A stretch of 7,623 nucleotides of DNA from Bacteroidales bacterium UBA4345 (GTDB lineage Bacteria > Bacteroidota > Bacteroidia > Bacteroidales > Paludibacteraceae): contig DGTD01000023.1 in the NCBI GenBank assembly GCA_002396385.1, positions 1-7,623 on the forward strand. Reading direction: 5' to 3'. Below, piece after piece: positions 5,794-7,623 of the stretch (position 1 is the first letter of the stretch; every line of letters starts with the position of its first letter). Under the pieces are notes generated by a model. That model was given only the letters and a program-made list of their open reading frames with translations. It did not search any database and was not told the DNA's origin. A program made the translations under genes and the position numbers.

Positions 5794-7035
5794 ATGAACA
5801 ACAGATCGTTTATTCGCTGTGTGCTCAGCATGATGGTATGCTACTCAATGCTGAGCGTACACGCTAGAGCCGAACAGTCGGCAGACACGCTGAACAACAC
5901 ATTTTCTGGGTCAGCAGTAAACCAAGAGGTAGTACAGACTGCCGACGCTGGTAACTCCGTTTATCCCGAAACGGCACATGACGGAGAAAAAGGCAAAAAC
6001 ATTGCCGAACAATTAAAAATCGAGCCTGAGCAGGCTTCCGAGACCGACTGGCTAGCCGATGTTGCCAAGAGAATACAATTGCACGGCTACGCACAAGGCT
6101 GGTACTACTTCCAGCATACCGACAACGAGAACACGAACTCTTTTCTATGCAAGCGTACCCTTTTATGGGCGAACGCACAGATAACCAAACGCTGGTCGTT
6201 CTTATTTATGCACGACTTCAACAGCGTAGTACAAGAATACTACACCGACTTGCAAGTAACCAACAACAAGGCGTTGACCATTCGGTTCGGTCAGTTTAAG
6301 AACGCCGTTTCCTATGAAAATCCTCTTTCTCCGACCGCAATGGAAACCATCGATGTTTATTCTGAAGGCGTGACCTACCTCACCGGTTGCGGAAGCGACC
6401 CGATGAACGGTGTACAATACGGCCGCGATCAGGGTGTCGCCGTGTTTGGAGAAACTAACAATAAGAAGTTCCGCTACGAGGTTCAAGTTATGAACGGTTC
6501 GGGCATTAATATTAAAGACAAGAATAAGCAAAAAGATCTGATCGGCCGTTTGGAACTACGTCCGGCAAAGGGGCTCAACCTCTGTGTGACCGGCCAGTAC
6601 GGCAAAGGCAACTCGCTGGTTGCCAACCCTGTCTTTAACCCGCAGATGCAGTTGGGTGAAAACTACAAACGTAATCGTGCTACAATCGGAGCCGATTACA
6701 AGTCGCAACCATTCAACGTCCACGGCGAGTATCTTTATGGCGAAGATGGCGATGTCTGCTCACATGGTGCATATATTACGGGTAGTGTTCGTTTGTGTAC
6801 ATTCCGCAACAATACATCTCTTGATGCTGTTGCCTCGTACGACTACTTCGACTTTGCGAAAAACCACAACAAAGAAATGCAGAAAGCGGTTATTGGCCTG
6901 CAGTACTGGTTCTTCAAAAAATGCCGTTTCCAGCTGCAGTACGTCTATAAGGATGCCGATACCAACTACCGCACATTCTTTAATCGCGGAGACGTACACC
7001 AGATAATCACCCAAATGCAAGTTCGTTTCAACTAA
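5794..7035 (+). CDS. Porin_O_P-type outer-membrane porin
   Basis: The 413-residue product begins with a Sec signal peptide (basic NNRSFIR, hydrophobic CVLSMMVCYSMLSV, cleavage after HARA at residue 26). A polar, acidic linker follows (27-90), then a beta-barrel from about residue 92 (IQLHGYAQGWYYFQ) to the end. Barrel landmarks include alternating aromatic strands, FGQFKNAVSYENPLSP, a YGRDQGVAVFGE strand, GYEY-like EYLYGEDGD loops and the terminal QMQVRFN with the aromatic penultimate residue needed for outer-membrane assembly. The fold matches the phosphate-selective porin O and P family, widespread in Bacteroidota; actual phosphate selectivity is not shown by sequence. Six cysteines in the mature chain are unusual for an outer-membrane barrel. 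The gene is the first of a pair with the symporter 10 bp downstream and probably shares its promoter. Confidence 0.9.
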   Translation: MNNRSFIRCVLSMMVCYSMLSVHARAEQSADTLNNTFSGSAVNQEVVQTADAGNSVYPETAHDGEKGKNIAEQLKIEPEQASETDWLADVAKRIQLHGYAQGWYYFQHTDNENTNSFLCKRTLLWANAQITKRWSFLFMHDFNSVVQEYYTDLQVTNNKALTIRFGQFKNAVSYENPLSPTAMETIDVYSEGVTYLTGCGSDPMNGVQYGRDQGVAVFGETNNKKFRYEVQVMNGSGINIKDKNKQKDLIGRLELRPAKGLNLCVTGQYGKGNSLVANPVFNPQMQLGENYKRNRATIGADYKSQPFNVHGEYLYGEDGDVCSHGAYITGSVRLCTFRNNTSLDAVASYDYFDFAKNHNKEMQKAVIGLQYWFFKKCRFQLQYVYKDADTNYRTFFNRGDVHQIITQMQVRFN

Positions 7036-7045
7036 TAAATAAACC

Positions 7046-7623
7046 ATGTTTATAAAAATAATTCTCACCATCGTTTTTTTCTGCGTCATGATTGGCGTAG
7101 GACTTTATTCGCGCAAGCAGGCCAACAGTGTAGACGGTTTTGTGCTTGGCGGCCGGTCAGTAGGTCCGTGGCTTACAGCCTTTGCCTATGGAACCAGTTA
7201 CTTCTCGGCTGTGGTCTTCGTTGGCTACGCTGGTCAATTCGGCTGGAAGTATGGAATATCGAGTACCTGGATTGGTGTTGGGAACGCGATTATTGGCTCT
7301 CTGCTGGCGTGGCTGGTTTTAGGGCGTCGGACCAAATTGATGACCCAACATATACAAAGCCGCACAATGCCAGACTTTTTCGGGACACGTTACTCGGACG
7401 AGGGTTTAAGGGTAACCGCCTCGGTAATCGCTTTTGTGTTTCTCATTCCTTATACAGCGGGAGTCTATATGGGTATTTCAAAACTGTTTGAAATGGGTTT
7501 CCACATTCCATACGAGTATTGTGCGTTTATTATGGCTATACTGACTGCTGTATATGTTATTTTGGGCGGTTACAAGGCTACTGCCATAAACGACTTTATT
7601 CAGGGCATCATCATGCTGTTCGG
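7046..7623 (+). CDS. Sodium:solute symporter (SSS family), 5' part
   Basis: The frame from ATG 7046 is open to the window end (192 codons), so the gene is truncated by the window, not broken. It encodes an inner-membrane transporter of the PutP/PanF-like SSS family, which couples solute uptake to sodium entry. Visible features are a first membrane helix (2-21), the GFVLGGRSVGPWLTAFAYGT segment (31-50) leading into helix 2 (SYFSAVVFVGYAGQFGW), further helices near 71-92, 122-144 and 154-174, and the conserved GGYKATAINDFIQGIIM region (174-190). The start follows the porin stop by 10 bp with an A-rich spacer, so the two are almost certainly co-transcribed. Full-length relatives have about 450-550 residues and 13 or so helices. 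The substrate cannot be told from this part. Confidence 0.93.
   Translation, partial: MFIKIILTIVFFCVMIGVGLYSRKQANSVDGFVLGGRSVGPWLTAFAYGTSYFSAVVFVGYAGQFGWKYGISSTWIGVGNAIIGSLLAWLVLGRRTKLMTQHIQSRTMPDFFGTRYSDEGLRVTASVIAFVFLIPYTAGVYMGISKLFEMGFHIPYEYCAFIMAILTAVYVILGGYKATAINDFIQGIIMLF

Noticed and set aside
6202..7089. Long antisense open frames opposite the porin.
   Set aside because: Porin codon bias explains them: no family resemblance, no promoter, and they lie wholly or almost wholly inside the porin.
1..7623. CRISPR array, tRNA, transposase or phage genes.
   Set aside because: No regularly spaced repeats, cloverleaf, transposase motif or terminal inverted repeats were found on either strand.

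Overview
The window looks like a piece of a Bacteroidota chromosome, most likely order Bacteroidales. The evidence is a GC-rich Rhs core typical of gut Bacteroidales, a DUF4846-type protein, a Porin_O_P outer-membrane porin, a 7TM-AraC regulator, A-rich start regions without Shine-Dalgarno motifs, and several exact copies of the Bacteroidota -7 promoter box TAnnTTTG. The genus cannot be fixed from sequence alone.

Positions 1-1829 are an accessory polymorphic-toxin region. It opens with the tail of an unidentified ORF (3-83). Next is an orphan Rhs tip (118-1029): a short Rhs core fused to a C-terminal JAMM/JAB-like metalloprotease toxin domain. It overlaps a small Cys-rich candidate lipoprotein (971-1540), which is the likely immunity protein. 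A second, broken Rhs core piece follows (1557-1829). That piece stops at the same core motif where clear Rhs identity begins in the first piece, leaving a 20-bp direct repeat at both ends of a toxin/immunity cassette of about 1.65 kb. This is the expected form of a displaced Rhs tip that can be recombined onto a full-length Rhs gene, and it is the most interesting part of the window.

Positions 1830-2189 are a gene-free leader with promoter-like boxes. Ordinary housekeeping genes follow: rubrerythrin (2190-2729, peroxide defence), a strong bidirectional terminator (2751-2780), a DUF4846 gene on the minus strand broken by an apparent single-base loss in an A-run (2782-3554), and a divergent YbaK/ProX-type tRNA-editing deacylase (start best placed at 3692, end 4240).

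Positions 4249-7623 form a plausible regulated transport unit. A membrane-anchored regulator with seven predicted transmembrane segments and a cytoplasmic AraC DNA-binding domain (minus strand, 4249-5382) faces, across a 411-bp intergenic region, a Porin_O_P outer-membrane porin (5794-7035). A sodium:solute symporter follows 10 bp later and runs off the window end (7046 onward). Porin and symporter would give outer- and inner-membrane steps for one unknown solute, and the divergent regulator is a natural candidate to control them. No tRNA, rRNA, CRISPR array or complete insertion sequence was seen.
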